Below are positions 26,095-34,650 of a DNA stretch of 64,000 bases, in pieces. A program made the position numbers and the translations under genes. The notes below the pieces were generated by a model. It worked only from the letters and a program-made list of their open reading frames with translations. It made no database searches and was not told the origin of the DNA. Origin of the DNA: Polynucleobacter sp. IMCC 30228 (lineage in GTDB: Bacteria; Pseudomonadota; Gammaproteobacteria; Burkholderiales; Burkholderiaceae); assembly GCF_021395205.1 (NCBI RefSeq), contig NZ_JAJVCS010000006.1:1-64000 (forward strand), given 5' to 3'. Numbering within the stretch: the first letter of the stretch is position 1; each line of letters starts with the position of its first letter.

Positions 26095-27825
26095 ATGACA
26101 AATAAAAGTCCTGTTGGCCCTAAAAGTAATAGCGCCGACCGTCCCCTCAATTCCCGTTCACGTGCGGTTACAGAGGGTGTGGCCCGCGCGCCCAACCGCT
26201 CAATGTACTACGCCATGGGCTACCAAGAGCAGGACTTTGTCAAACCCATGGTCGGGGTAGCCAATGGCCATTCGACTATTACCCCGTGTAATAGTGGCTT
26301 ACAGAAATTAGCCGATGCGGCGATTACAGCGCTTGAGGCAGCGGGCGCTAAAGCCCAAGTATTTGGAACCCCTACTGTGTCAGATGGTATTGGCATGGGC
26401 ACTGAAGGAATGAAATATTCCCTGGTCTCACGTGAAGTCATTGCCGATAGCATTGAAACCTGCGTCAACGGCTTATGGCAAGACGGGGTCGTGGTGATTG
26501 GAGGATGCGATAAAAATATGCCCGGCGGCATGATGGCCTTAGCGCGCACCAATGTGCCAGGTATTTATGTCTATGGTGGCACGATTAAACCCGGTCACTA
26601 CAAAGGCAAAGAGCTCAATATTGTTTCCGCATTTGAAGCAGTAGGTGAATTTACTTCTGGTCGCTTAAGCGAAATTGATCTCAAAGGCGTCGAACAACAC
26701 GCCTGCCCTGGAAGCGGTTCTTGCGGCGGCATGTATACCGCCAATACCATGAGCTCGTCATTTGAAGCACTAGGTATGAGCTTGCCCTACTCCTCAACCA
26801 TGGCCAATGAAGACGCTGAAAAAGTCGCCAGCGCCCATGAGTCAGCCATTGTTCTAGTTGAGGCGATTAAAAATAATTTGCGCCCCCGCGACATCATTAC
26901 TAAAAAATCAATTGAAAATGCCGTCAGTGTGATCATGGCAGTTGGCGGCTCAACCAATGCAGTTTTGCATTTCTTGGCCATTACCAGTGCAGCAGAAATT
27001 GAATGGACGATTGATGATTTCGAGCGCATTCGTAAACGCGTACCCGTCATCGTTGACATGAAGCCATCAGGCAATTATTTAGCGACCGATTTACATCAAG
27101 CTGGTGGCATTCCCCAAGTAATGAAAATTTTGCTCGATGGGGGCTTACTCCATGGTGATTGCATGACCATTACCGGCAAAACCATTGCTGAAGTATTAAA
27201 AGATGTGCCTTCAGTGCCGCGCGCTGATCAAAACGTGATCCGCATGCTCGACAACCCTTTATATCCGCACGGCCATTTAGCAATTTTAAAAGGCAACATT
27301 TCGCCTGAGGGCTGTGTAGCAAAAATTACCGGACTAAAAAATCCATCTATAACGGGTCCAGCCCGCGTTTTTGATTCGGAAGATGATGCAATGGCTGCGA
27401 TCATGGCGCAAAAAATTCTACCGGGCGATGTCATGATCATTCGTTATGAGGGCCCTAAGGGCGGCCCAGGTATGCGCGAAATGTTGGCGCCAACCTCCGC
27501 CCTGGTAGGCCAAGGCCTAGGTGAATCAGTAGGCTTAATTACCGACGGCCGCTTCTCGGGAGGCACTTGGGGAATGGTCGTTGGTCACGTTGCCCCAGAA
27601 GCATTTGTTGGGGGCACCATTGCCTTAATTGAAGAAGGTGACTCAGTAACGATCGACGCCAATAAATTACTCATTCAACTCAATGTGAGCGAAGCTGAAA
27701 TTGCCAAACGTCGCGCCGCTTGGAAGCAACCCAAGCCCCGCTACACCCGCGGCCTTTTAGCCAAGTATGCTTACCTTGCTAGCAGCGCCAGCAAAGGTGC
27801 AGTCACAGATTTGAATTTGGGCTAG
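26095..27825 (+). CDS. ilvD: Dihydroxy-acid dehydratase
   Basis: IlvD dehydrates 2,3-dihydroxy-3-methylvalerate and 2,3-dihydroxyisovalerate in isoleucine and valine synthesis. The 576-residue protein has the three cluster cysteines in [22 protein letters not shown] and [18 protein letters not shown], and the C-terminal motif [20 protein letters not shown]. The start at 26095 has GGAG about eight bases upstream. The gene stands alone, facing the copper-handling operon. Confidence 0.97.
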   Translation: MTNKSPVGPKSNSADRPLNSRSRAVTEGVARAPNRSMYYAMGYQEQDFVKPMVGVANGHSTITPCNSGLQKLADAAITALEAAGAKAQVFGTPTVSDGIGMGTEGMKYSLVSREVIADSIETCVNGLWQDGVVVIGGCDKNMPGGMMALARTNVPGIYVYGGTIKPGHYKGKELNIVSAFEAVGEFTSGRLSEIDLKGVEQHACPGSGSCGGMYTANTMSSSFEALGMSLPYSSTMANEDAEKVASAHESAIVLVEAIKNNLRPRDIITKKSIENAVSVIMAVGGSTNAVLHFLAITSAAEIEWTIDDFERIRKRVPVIVDMKPSGNYLATDLHQAGGIPQVMKILLDGGLLHGDCMTITGKTIAEVLKDVPSVPRADQNVIRMLDNPLYPHGHLAILKGNISPEGCVAKITGLKNPSITGPARVFDSEDDAMAAIMAQKILPGDVMIIRYEGPKGGPGMREMLAPTSALVGQGLGESVGLITDGRFSGGTWGMVVGHVAPEAFVGGTIALIEEGDSVTIDANKLLIQLNVSEAEIAKRRAAWKQPKPRYTRGLLAKYAYLASSASKGAVTDLNLG

Positions 27826-27850
27826 CAAATACCTAACCCAAGTTCAATAG

Positions 27851-28327
27851 TTAATGCGCCCCCGTGTGACCCATTGGTTGCACGGGTAGTTTCACCTCTA
27901 CCTCGCCTGCTTTAGCAAATTTTAATTTCACGGGAATGAAGTCGCCCGCCTTTAATGGCGTCTTAATGCCAATCAGCATCAAGTGAAGGCCGCCAGGCTT
28001 TAATTCAACTGTTCCAGCAGCAGGTACATCAATCGCCTTCACTTGGCGCATTTGCATCGTATTGCCTTCCATCGACATCGTATGCAATTGCACCTCATCA
28101 GCTACAGGTGTGCTAGCGCTAATTAATTGATCAGCTGGGCCTTGATCAATAATTTTCATAAAACCGCCGGCTACTTTTTGACCAGGTACAGTGGTGCGAG
28201 TGTAAGCACCCTCAATTTTTATTTTACCGACTTGCGCATCTTGTGCGGCAACACTAAAGGCTAGTGCTATACCGCTGACAAACATTACTACTTGCATCAT
28301 TCGTTGCCTTTGATTTGCTGAATTCAT
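27851..28327 (-). CDS. Periplasmic copper chaperone PCu(A)C
   Basis: The 158-residue protein has a signal peptide (VVMFVSGIALAFSVAAQ) and the DUF461/PCu(A)C cupredoxin-like domain. The copper ligands are visible as HTMSMEGNTMQM and GGLHLMLIG, the H-x-M and H-L-M parts of the family motif. It ends PMGHTGAH, another Met/His cluster. PCu(A)C delivers Cu(I) to cytochrome oxidase CuA or other sites. AGGAG precedes the start. It is the last gene of the leftward operon. Confidence 0.9.
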   Translation of the reverse strand: MNSANQRQRMMQVVMFVSGIALAFSVAAQDAQVGKIKIEGAYTRTTVPGQKVAGGFMKIIDQGPADQLISASTPVADEVQLHTMSMEGNTMQMRQVKAIDVPAAGTVELKPGGLHLMLIGIKTPLKAGDFIPVKLKFAKAGEVEVKLPVQPMGHTGAH

Positions 28328-28391
28328 TTGCTTCTCCTGAGATAAAAATACTGTAAATAAAATTGTTTTAAATATAATTAGTTTCGATTAA

Positions 28392-28865
28392 TCATTGCTG
28401 TTTTAAAAACCAAGCCTTTAATGCGGCGAATTGAATCGGCCCTGTTTTGCGCTGCCACTGCCCATTTTTATTAATTAAAATGGTAATTGGCGTTTCGCCA
28501 TGCCATTGAGGATCAACCTCATAACGCATCGCGTCATCAAAGGGTTGAAAAACAGAAAAATTATTTGCGTTCTGTAACTTTGCCCGCTGTAACATTTTTT
28601 GCACCATCTCTGGCGGAACATCGTCGACTTGCACAAATATCACTTTAGCTTGTTTATTTTGACTGAGAAATTTACCCCATTGGGGCATTTCTGCCATACA
28701 AGGCGCACAAGTCACTCCCCAAAAGTGCACTGCTAGTGGCTCACCTAAGTTAGCTTTACTGAGCTGTGCCCAGGTGCCATTTTGATAGGCCTTTACTGAC
28801 TCACTTGCTTGCACGGCTTGCAGCATAAAAAAGGTGGCTGCTAGCATTGATAAATAACGCTTCAT
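28392..28865 (-). CDS. TlpA/ResA-like periplasmic thioredoxin
   Basis: The 157-residue protein has a signal peptide (LSMLAATFFMLQAVQA-SE), then a thioredoxin fold with the active site WGVTCAPCMAEMPQW (CAPC) and the cis-proline region GETPITILINKNGQW. Periplasmic thioredoxins of this kind keep cysteines of copper sites or c-cytochromes reduced. It overlaps the BNR-protein gene (ATGA), so the two are coupled. The copper context suggests a Sco/TlpA-like role in metal-site maturation. Confidence 0.85.
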   Translation of the reverse strand: MKRYLSMLAATFFMLQAVQASESVKAYQNGTWAQLSKANLGEPLAVHFWGVTCAPCMAEMPQWGKFLSQNKQAKVIFVQVDDVPPEMVQKMLQRAKLQNANNFSVFQPFDDAMRYEVDPQWHGETPITILINKNGQWQRKTGPIQFAALKAWFLKQQ

Positions 28866-30199
28866 TCGGCTTGTCCAATCGATAACAGTTGATAACCCTG
28901 AGCGCGCGTCAGCCAGGATAAAAATACGTTTTTGTTTTGATTAATGAGTAAAGGATGATCGGTATAGCCTACTGCCTCAGCAATCGGTTTAGCAATCGAC
29001 CAAGTCTTGCCATCGTCCTTTGAGTACTGCAGATAAATAATTGCCTTTTCGCCATTAAATTCTTTCCACACCAGCCATACTTCTTTGCCTATAGTTAATA
29101 AATATGGGCGAGCAACATTCCTATTCGCATTACCTAACTGACGTGGCGGTGAATAAGTTTTGCCTTCATTATTCGAATTGGCATAAAAGACACCTTGTCG
29201 CGCACTCCCCTGGGTAAACCAAGCAACATGTGTTGTTCCAGTATCTGCAATCGCTATTGCTGGCCCATGGTGTGGACAAACATCCGTTTTCCAATGGTCG
29301 ATCGCCACCCGCTGAATTGGGCCTACACCATCATTCGCTTTCGTCGGTAAGCCCTGTGAGGTCTGCTGCTTGAAAGAGAGAACTTGGGTCGCCTGATCAC
29401 GCACCCCACCTGGAAATATTCCCCGATAGGCCAATACAGGAAATTGTTGCGGGTTTAAGGCCATGCCTATGCGACAACATTCGCAGCTTTCTTGATTCAC
29501 AATGGTTTCAGCTTGAAAGTTCACGCCGCCATCGATTGAGCTAGCATAAGCAATCGAACCACCCAATTTTTTATTGCCCTGCTTATTCGCAGCCTGGACC
29601 ACGCGCTTATCAATCCAGGCAAGATGAATCTTGCCCTTGGCATCAGCCGCCAAGATCGGAAATCGTTCACTAGCCCCACCCTGAATCAGCGCTTGTGCTT
29701 GAGTAAACGTTTTACCACTGTCTGTCGAACGCGCGGTATTAATTTGCGCATTCCAATTACTATCTTTAAAAAAAGCATAGGCAATAAATATATTGCCTTT
29801 TGGGTCAACCGTTATTTGCGGCCTTGCATCGCTGCCTACGTCAAGCTTCTTTTGATGGTTAGCAATTTCTACTGGCGTACTAAATGTCATACCTAAATCA
29901 GCAGAATGGGATAGAGATACAGCGCCGCCTGCAGTCCAAATTAAAAAGAGTTGTCCCGCGCTCGTTAAAAATGGTGTTGCTGCATTGGCACACTCAAGAC
30001 TAGTCCCCTTGCAGACTTCCATCTGCGGGTGCATCATCTGATGTGACGCTTTATCCATCATTTGACTATGATCATGTTCGGGCATTTGCGCAAAGGTCCC
30101 ATCGCTAAGCAAGCAGAGCGTCCAAATCAAGATTCTGCAGGAAGCTGGATAGGTCAATTTCAAAATAGCTTCTTTCACAATTACTATTCTCTTCATCAT
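28862..30199 (-). CDS. BNR-repeat (sialidase-like) exported protein with Met/His-rich N-terminus
   Basis: The 445-residue product has an N-terminal signal region and then a Met/His-rich segment (MPEHDHSQMMDKASHQMM) that looks copper-binding. The rest is a beta-propeller with repeated Asp-box-like motifs (HSADLGMTFS, RSTDSGKTFT, SSIDGGVNFQ, NSNNEGKTYS, YSKDDGKTWS). A CECCR motif lies in the middle. The Asp-box fold alone does not show sialidase activity; in this setting a metal-binding or surface role is more likely. The start is taken at 30199, just after the receptor stop; a longer frame to 30289 would run back into the receptor. Confidence 0.78.
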   Translation of the reverse strand: MMKRIVIVKEAILKLTYPASCRILIWTLCLLSDGTFAQMPEHDHSQMMDKASHQMMHPQMEVCKGTSLECANAATPFLTSAGQLFLIWTAGGAVSLSHSADLGMTFSTPVEIANHQKKLDVGSDARPQITVDPKGNIFIAYAFFKDSNWNAQINTARSTDSGKTFTQAQALIQGGASERFPILAADAKGKIHLAWIDKRVVQAANKQGNKKLGGSIAYASSIDGGVNFQAETIVNQESCECCRIGMALNPQQFPVLAYRGIFPGGVRDQATQVLSFKQQTSQGLPTKANDGVGPIQRVAIDHWKTDVCPHHGPAIAIADTGTTHVAWFTQGSARQGVFYANSNNEGKTYSPPRQLGNANRNVARPYLLTIGKEVWLVWKEFNGEKAIIYLQYSKDDGKTWSIAKPIAEAVGYTDHPLLINQNKNVFLSWLTRAQGYQLLSIGQAE

Positions 30200-30209
30200 C
30201 ACCGATCGA

Positions 30210-32456
30210 CTAAAAAGTAAACTTGCCACCAACTGTGAATGCTTGCGGCATTCCCAGCACATAGCTATTGTTATTGCTACCCGAGCCAAAAGTAATGTAC
30301 TGCCGATTTAACATATTGACTGCAGTAGCATATAAAGTAATGGCTTGATTGATTTCGTAATTAGCCCTTAATCCAAAGATTGCATAGGCTGGTACAGGTA
30401 AGGTATGGGCGGTATCCATCCACGAGTTTCCCACATAGCGCATGGTGGTAGTGATGCTCGCCTTAGGCACTGGAAACCAAGTTACTCCAAGATTGCCAAT
30501 ATTCTGCGGTACGCCGGCGACTTGACTGCCGGTTGGATCGCTTGTCGAGCTTGCCGTTAAAACGGTATTAGTGAGTGAATAACCAGCATCTACAGCCCAT
30601 TGAGGGGAGAGATTGTGATGAAACTGCATTTCTAAGCCCTGACTTTGCAGATTTTGATTATTCGTATAGTAATTAATACTAGTTGAAACACAATTGCCTG
30701 CAGCTGCTTTCAACGGATTACTGCCCTTTGCCGCGCCACACAATTGCTGGGCTAAGGCCACGTCTGTCGCATTATTGGCTTTTAAGTTGTAGGTCGTAAT
30801 GGCATTAGTTATTTGATTAGTAAAAGCGGTTAGCTGCAAAAAGCCTTCTTTCCAACGGTAATCTGTGCCAGCTTCAAAGCCTTTCATAATTTCAACAGTT
30901 AAATTTGGGTTAGCAAAATTATTGCCCCCGCTTGATGAGGCATAAGATCTTAAGGTGTTATTTAAGCCAGGTGCATGATAGGCTTGATAAATAGAGCTGC
31001 GTAAGTTCCACTCTTTAGATAACTCGTATAAAAAACCTAAATTCGGACTCAAAATGGTTTTATTTTGATTCGAGATATTTTGATAGCTCGCGTTTTTACC
31101 ATCGGGACCAGTGTTGTAATAGGTCGGGGTTGAACTGCTCCAGTTATCGACCCGTAAAGCTAAGGTAGTTTGTAGTGGAATGAAGCTAGTAGTTGATTTC
31201 GCTTGTCCCATTACGCCATAAAAATTCTGCTGCCCCTGGGCATAATTTACTGAGCTTACAGCGCCAGTAGTGGTTAAATTATTAGTTAAGTTAGAACCAG
31301 AAATATTCCGTCCATCTACCCCTACTAAAACTTGGTCTACCAAGCCCTTCATATCCTTAATGTATTGCACTCCAGCACCAGTAGTGGAATACGGGTCATA
31401 GTAATTTGAACTAATGTAGGGGGTATTAGTGGCCAACTTCTGTGTATTAAAAACCGAACTTACTGCGGCATTAGAACCATTTTGTTTATTAAAAGCCGTA
31501 TTTTGATAAAACAAATTAACAAGCACCTTATCGCTCTCACTTAATTTGGTCGTCGTGCCAGCAGCAATATCGGTAGTTTGTTTTAAATTGGTAGCGATAC
31601 TCATGGCATTAGAGTAGTCAGCCATCGTGCCATAACCTATCCGCACAAACCCTTTTGTATCACTACCAGCCTTAAAGTAGCTTTGTAAACGGACGTTGGA
31701 ATTTTGTGCGGCCGCTGCCCCCATGCCAGGCTTAACACTATTTGCTGCGGCTGGGGAGATCGTCGCGATATTCGTGTAGCCGCCAGTATTTAAATAGTCG
31801 GCCGATATGCGTAACTGCATATTCTCGGTAGCCATGATATCTTTCGATGCTGCTAGGTTCACAGTGTTGAAAGTACCGTAATTGGCCGAGACTTCTTGCT
31901 GGCTATTTTTAGGTGTGCGGGTATTCATATTAATTACCCCACCCATACCCCAGTTACCCCATAAGCTTGAAATACCCCCACGTATAAACTCAACCGTATC
32001 AATCGAAGAAAGTGGCACTAAATTCCACATAATCGTGCCATAGAAAGCATCATTTAAGGGCGACCCATCTGCCAATACCAAAGTACGAGCATTGCCTAAA
32101 CCACGTACGTTCAAACTTTGGCCCGTTGGATCTTTCTCGTAATAAGGCTGATCATTTAAAAAGACACCTGGCTGATTTTTTAAAATTTGATCGATGGTTT
32201 GATCTGGCGCTAACTCCAAAACCTCCTTGGTCAGAATGGTGGTGTTTAAGGGAATTTGATCTAATGGTGTATCTGAACGGGTAGCGTTAACTGTCACGCC
32301 ACTTAATTTTTGATCGTAATCGGGTGGTGGCGCAATTTGCGCTTGCGCTAGACAAAAGTACCCTACAGTCCACAGAAAACCTGCACTATTTATGGCTACA
32401 GTTTGTAAGGTGCGCTTTTTGAAGTGTCGCGCCCACTGAAAATGACGGAAATGCAT
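30210..32456 (-). CDS. TonB-dependent outer-membrane receptor
   Basis: The 748-residue protein has a signal peptide (ending FCLAQA-Q), a plug domain (about 45-160, with VTVNATRSDTPLDQIPLNTTILTKE, NVRGLGNARTLVLADGSPLNDAFYG and IDTVEFIRGGISSLWGNWGMGGVINM) and a 22-strand-type barrel ending in AFTVGGKFTF with terminal Phe. It would import a scarce ligand using TonB-ExbBD. The neighbours (DUF2946 protein, Met/His BNR protein, TlpA-like thioredoxin and PCu(A)C) point to copper or a copper chelate. This is inference; the barrel itself does not show the ligand. Confidence 0.92.
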   Translation of the reverse strand: MHFRHFQWARHFKKRTLQTVAINSAGFLWTVGYFCLAQAQIAPPPDYDQKLSGVTVNATRSDTPLDQIPLNTTILTKEVLELAPDQTIDQILKNQPGVFLNDQPYYEKDPTGQSLNVRGLGNARTLVLADGSPLNDAFYGTIMWNLVPLSSIDTVEFIRGGISSLWGNWGMGGVINMNTRTPKNSQQEVSANYGTFNTVNLAASKDIMATENMQLRISADYLNTGGYTNIATISPAAANSVKPGMGAAAAQNSNVRLQSYFKAGSDTKGFVRIGYGTMADYSNAMSIATNLKQTTDIAAGTTTKLSESDKVLVNLFYQNTAFNKQNGSNAAVSSVFNTQKLATNTPYISSNYYDPYSTTGAGVQYIKDMKGLVDQVLVGVDGRNISGSNLTNNLTTTGAVSSVNYAQGQQNFYGVMGQAKSTTSFIPLQTTLALRVDNWSSSTPTYYNTGPDGKNASYQNISNQNKTILSPNLGFLYELSKEWNLRSSIYQAYHAPGLNNTLRSYASSSGGNNFANPNLTVEIMKGFEAGTDYRWKEGFLQLTAFTNQITNAITTYNLKANNATDVALAQQLCGAAKGSNPLKAAAGNCVSTSINYYTNNQNLQSQGLEMQFHHNLSPQWAVDAGYSLTNTVLTASSTSDPTGSQVAGVPQNIGNLGVTWFPVPKASITTTMRYVGNSWMDTAHTLPVPAYAIFGLRANYEINQAITLYATAVNMLNRQYITFGSGSNNNSYVLGMPQAFTVGGKFTF

Positions 32457-32533
32457 TGCAAACTCCCAGAAACTAAATTAAGCCTACTTGCCATCAATGC
32501 GCAACAGAGCGCAATAAAAGCAAGATAAACCTC

Positions 32534-32560
32534 TAGGCTTTAGGCTTTAGGCTTTAGGCC
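32534..32560. repeat. 7-bp tandem repeat, nearly four copies
   Basis: TAGGCTT occurs three times in direct succession, followed by TAGGCC. The array lies in the 117-base gap between the DUF2946 gene and the TonB-receptor gene. It is flanked by CCTCT and AGAGG, which could pair to form a weak stem around it. It is non-coding and AT/GC-mixed, and it would be prone to slippage. Confidence 0.85.
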
Positions 32561-32573
32561 AAGAGGTCAAGTT

Positions 32574-32969
32574 TTAGATCTGGGTAGGGGGTGCCCGAGC
32601 GGGCTGAGAAGTCCAAACAAAAAGTGTTTTGGGTGAAACATAAAAGAGCGCAGGAAAAGCTTGTGTAAGCGCGCCAACTGGCACAACCGACGTTGCCATA
32701 CTGATATTAATCGCAACTGGGGCATGGGACATGATACAAAGTGGGCAATCGTGATTCATGCCAAGAGGATTGCTCGGCGCCGACTCTGCGGTAGTACTAA
32801 GATCAATCGTTAACGCCGCTACTTTATCCCCTTGCGCCTGACAAATTTCCATTGTCAGGCTGGTGGCCGATGCACTTCCTGTTTGCATGGCAGCTACAGC
32901 GGGCGACAAGCTACCGACAAGCAATGCAATTGCTGTGCAGACTGCAGCAAAGGAACGCAATCGTTTCAT
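32574..32969 (-). CDS. DUF2946-like exported protein
   Basis: The 131-residue product has a signal peptide (KRLRSFAAVCTAIALLVGSLSPAVA-A) and the HDCPLCIMSH motif typical of DUF2946 proteins, which are often found next to TonB-dependent copper receptors. H-x-C-x-x-C could bind metal. The start at 32969 gives a clean signal peptide; an in-frame ATG at 32999 is also possible and neither has a strong ribosome site. It is the first gene of the leftward copper-type operon. Confidence 0.75.
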   Translation of the reverse strand: MKRLRSFAAVCTAIALLVGSLSPAVAAMQTGSASATSLTMEICQAQGDKVAALTIDLSTTAESAPSNPLGMNHDCPLCIMSHAPVAINISMATSVVPVGALTQAFPALFYVSPKTLFVWTSQPARAPPTQI

Positions 32970-33002
32970 CGTAACAAAGCCATTAACAAAATGAGGCATT
33001 CA

Positions 33003-33022
33003 ACATTCACTTAATTGAATGT
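33003..33022. promoter_or_regulatory. Inverted repeat between the puc operon and the DUF2946 gene
   Basis: ACATTCA-CTTAAT-TGAATGT has perfect 7-bp arms. On the minus strand it lies 14 bases after the stop of the 28-residue membrane peptide gene and just upstream of the DUF2946 gene. It has no T tract, so it is more likely an operator than a terminator. Neither role is shown. Confidence 0.35.
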
Positions 33023-33036
33023 ATGTGAAACTCAAA

Positions 33037-33123
33037 TTATTTTCGATTGGGTTTCACCATTCGCATGATTGTGATCACTGAAACAACCAACCAGACAATA
33101 AACAAAATTTGCACAACGCTCAT
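33037..33123 (-). CDS. 28-residue single-span membrane peptide downstream of pucC
   Basis: Twenty-eight codons run from ATG 33123 to TAA 33037, preceded by a strong ribosome site (AAAAGGAGACTTAAC-ATG). The product is almost all one hydrophobic helix (VVQILFIVWLVVSVITIM) followed by a basic tail (RMVKPNRK), so the N-terminus would face the periplasm and the C-terminus the cytoplasm. It begins 47 bases after the pucC stop on the same strand. Small single-helix peptides (PufX, protein-U, PucE, protein-Z) accompany antenna complexes in other phototrophs, but this one matches none that I recognise. It could also be an unrelated small membrane protein. Confidence 0.6.
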   Translation of the reverse strand: MSVVQILFIVWLVVSVITIMRMVKPNRK

Positions 33124-33170
33124 GTTAAGTCTCCTTTTGATAGGGTTAAGCTATTTTATAAGAAAATAGC

Positions 33171-34571
33171 TTAGGTACAACTACTTCGGGCCCGTAAAAG
33201 CGGCAGCATTGCCAAAATTGTAGCGATTAATAAGACAATTTCCAAAGCATAAACCAAGGAATAGCCAATTGCCGGGCCATTTAAGGCCTCTGGTAGAAGC
33301 TTGGCATTCTCTAAGGCCACTACGAGATCGCGAATCACCCCGCCCAAGCCGACCGCAATCCCTGCTGCCGAAGCCTGAACAGCACCCCAGGCTCCTAAAG
33401 CCAAGCCCCGCTGGTCGGCAGGCGCAAAGTTCATCGTCGCCGTAAGGGTGCCGTGACTAAAGAGACCACCGCCAAAGCCTATTAAAAAAGTACCGATAAT
33501 AAAGACAATGGTGGCCTGCAAAGGCGCAGCTGCAATGACAAAAATAAATGCGGGAATACCGACATAAGCACCCAGCGTTGCCATCCGAAAAGGATCGCTG
33601 CCGCGACTTAAGACCCTAGAGGCCCAAGTAAAGCCCCATAACCCGCCAATGGCTAAGGTGGCAGTTAAGGCAGTGGTTGCACTCACACTCATTTTCAACA
33701 ACTCACCACCATAGGGCTCTAACAGCACATCATTCATACTAAAAGCCATGGTGCCAAAACCTACTACGACCAAACGACGTACGGCATGACCACCGGTCGT
33801 AAAGGTGCGCCATGATTGCATAAATGAAGGCTCGGTCTGATTAACGCGACTACGCACTTGAGCTCGGGTTTCTTGCTTCCATAACGCAATCACATTCAAC
33901 ACGATGGTGATCACTGCCGAGGCTTGAATTACCTGAATTAAGCGTGCAGGGCTAAATTGTTCGAGTGCTAAACCAAAAATTAAGGCGCTGATAATCATGC
34001 CGAACAGTTGCATGACATACATTAAACCCACAACCTTCGGCTGCGCTTCAACAGGCGCTAAATCGGTAGCCAGAGCAAGCCCTACCGTTTGCGTTATGTG
34101 TACGCCTGCGCCAACAAATAAAAAGGCTAAGCCCGAGGCCGCCCAACCAATCCAGACCGGCGCTTGACTAGATTGACCACCGCCGGATAAAACCAATAAA
34201 GCAAATGGCATGATCGCCAAGCCGCCAAATTGCACTAAGGTGCCCATCCAAATATAAGGCACCCTTCTCCACCCTAATGCCGACTGGTGGTTATCTGAAC
34301 GAAAGCCAATTAAGGCACGAAAGGGGGCAAACAGAATTGGTAATGAAATCATCACCGAAACAATTGAGGCGGGCACATGCAGCTCGACAATCATTACGCG
34401 GTTTAGGGTGCCAACTAACAACACTAGAGCCATACCAACTGAAACTTGAAACAGGGATAGTCGTAAGAGGCGAGATAAGGGTAAATCGGCTGAGGCGGCA
34501 TCAGCAAAAGGTAAATAACGTGAGCCTAGCTCAGACCAACCTTGAATTAACTTTTTGGTAACTCGGTTCAT
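33171..34571 (-). CDS. pucC: PucC-family light-harvesting complex assembly transporter
   Basis: The 466-residue protein belongs to the PucC/LhaA/Bch2 branch of the major facilitator superfamily, with about 12 membrane helices. Family-like segments include LPLSRLLRLSLFQVSVGMALVLLVGTLNRVMIVEL at the start (about 28-62), LIGFRSDNHQSALGWRRVPYIWMGTLVQFGG and QRGLALGAWGAVQASAAGIAVGLGG. PucC is needed for assembly of peripheral antenna, probably by bringing bacteriochlorophyll to the apoproteins. It follows pucBA after a hairpin that would lower its level relative to the antenna peptides. Related family members serve LH1 or bacteriochlorophyll, but the gene order fixes it as PucC. Confidence 0.93.
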   Translation of the reverse strand: MNRVTKKLIQGWSELGSRYLPFADAASADLPLSRLLRLSLFQVSVGMALVLLVGTLNRVMIVELHVPASIVSVMISLPILFAPFRALIGFRSDNHQSALGWRRVPYIWMGTLVQFGGLAIMPFALLVLSGGGQSSQAPVWIGWAASGLAFLFVGAGVHITQTVGLALATDLAPVEAQPKVVGLMYVMQLFGMIISALIFGLALEQFSPARLIQVIQASAVITIVLNVIALWKQETRAQVRSRVNQTEPSFMQSWRTFTTGGHAVRRLVVVGFGTMAFSMNDVLLEPYGGELLKMSVSATTALTATLAIGGLWGFTWASRVLSRGSDPFRMATLGAYVGIPAFIFVIAAAPLQATIVFIIGTFLIGFGGGLFSHGTLTATMNFAPADQRGLALGAWGAVQASAAGIAVGLGGVIRDLVVALENAKLLPEALNGPAIGYSLVYALEIVLLIATILAMLPLLRARSSCT

Positions 34572-34603
34572 CTAAAAAATTTTACCTTAGCGCTGCAATG
34601 AAA

Positions 34604-34630
34604 AAGGCTGGGATGTGCGATCCCAGCCTT
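34604..34630 (-). terminator. Intercistronic hairpin between pucA and pucC
   Basis: AAGGCTGGGA and TCCCAGCCTT form a perfect 10-bp stem with a 7-base loop. On the minus strand it lies 21 bases after the pucA stop and runs into CTTTTTC, so it has full rho-independent form. In puf and puc operons such hairpins partly stop transcription and protect the antenna mRNA, giving many copies of BA and few of C. Confidence 0.8.
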
Positions 34631-34650
34631 GCACGAAAAGCTAAAGTACT

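Noticed and set aside
28862..30199. Sialidase
   Set aside because: Asp-box propellers alone do not imply sialidase, catalytic arginine triad is not evident, and the neighbours point to copper.
32534..32560. Telomere-like repeat
   Set aside because: The unit resembles telomeric motifs only by chance; it is a four-copy internal repeat in a bacterial operon.
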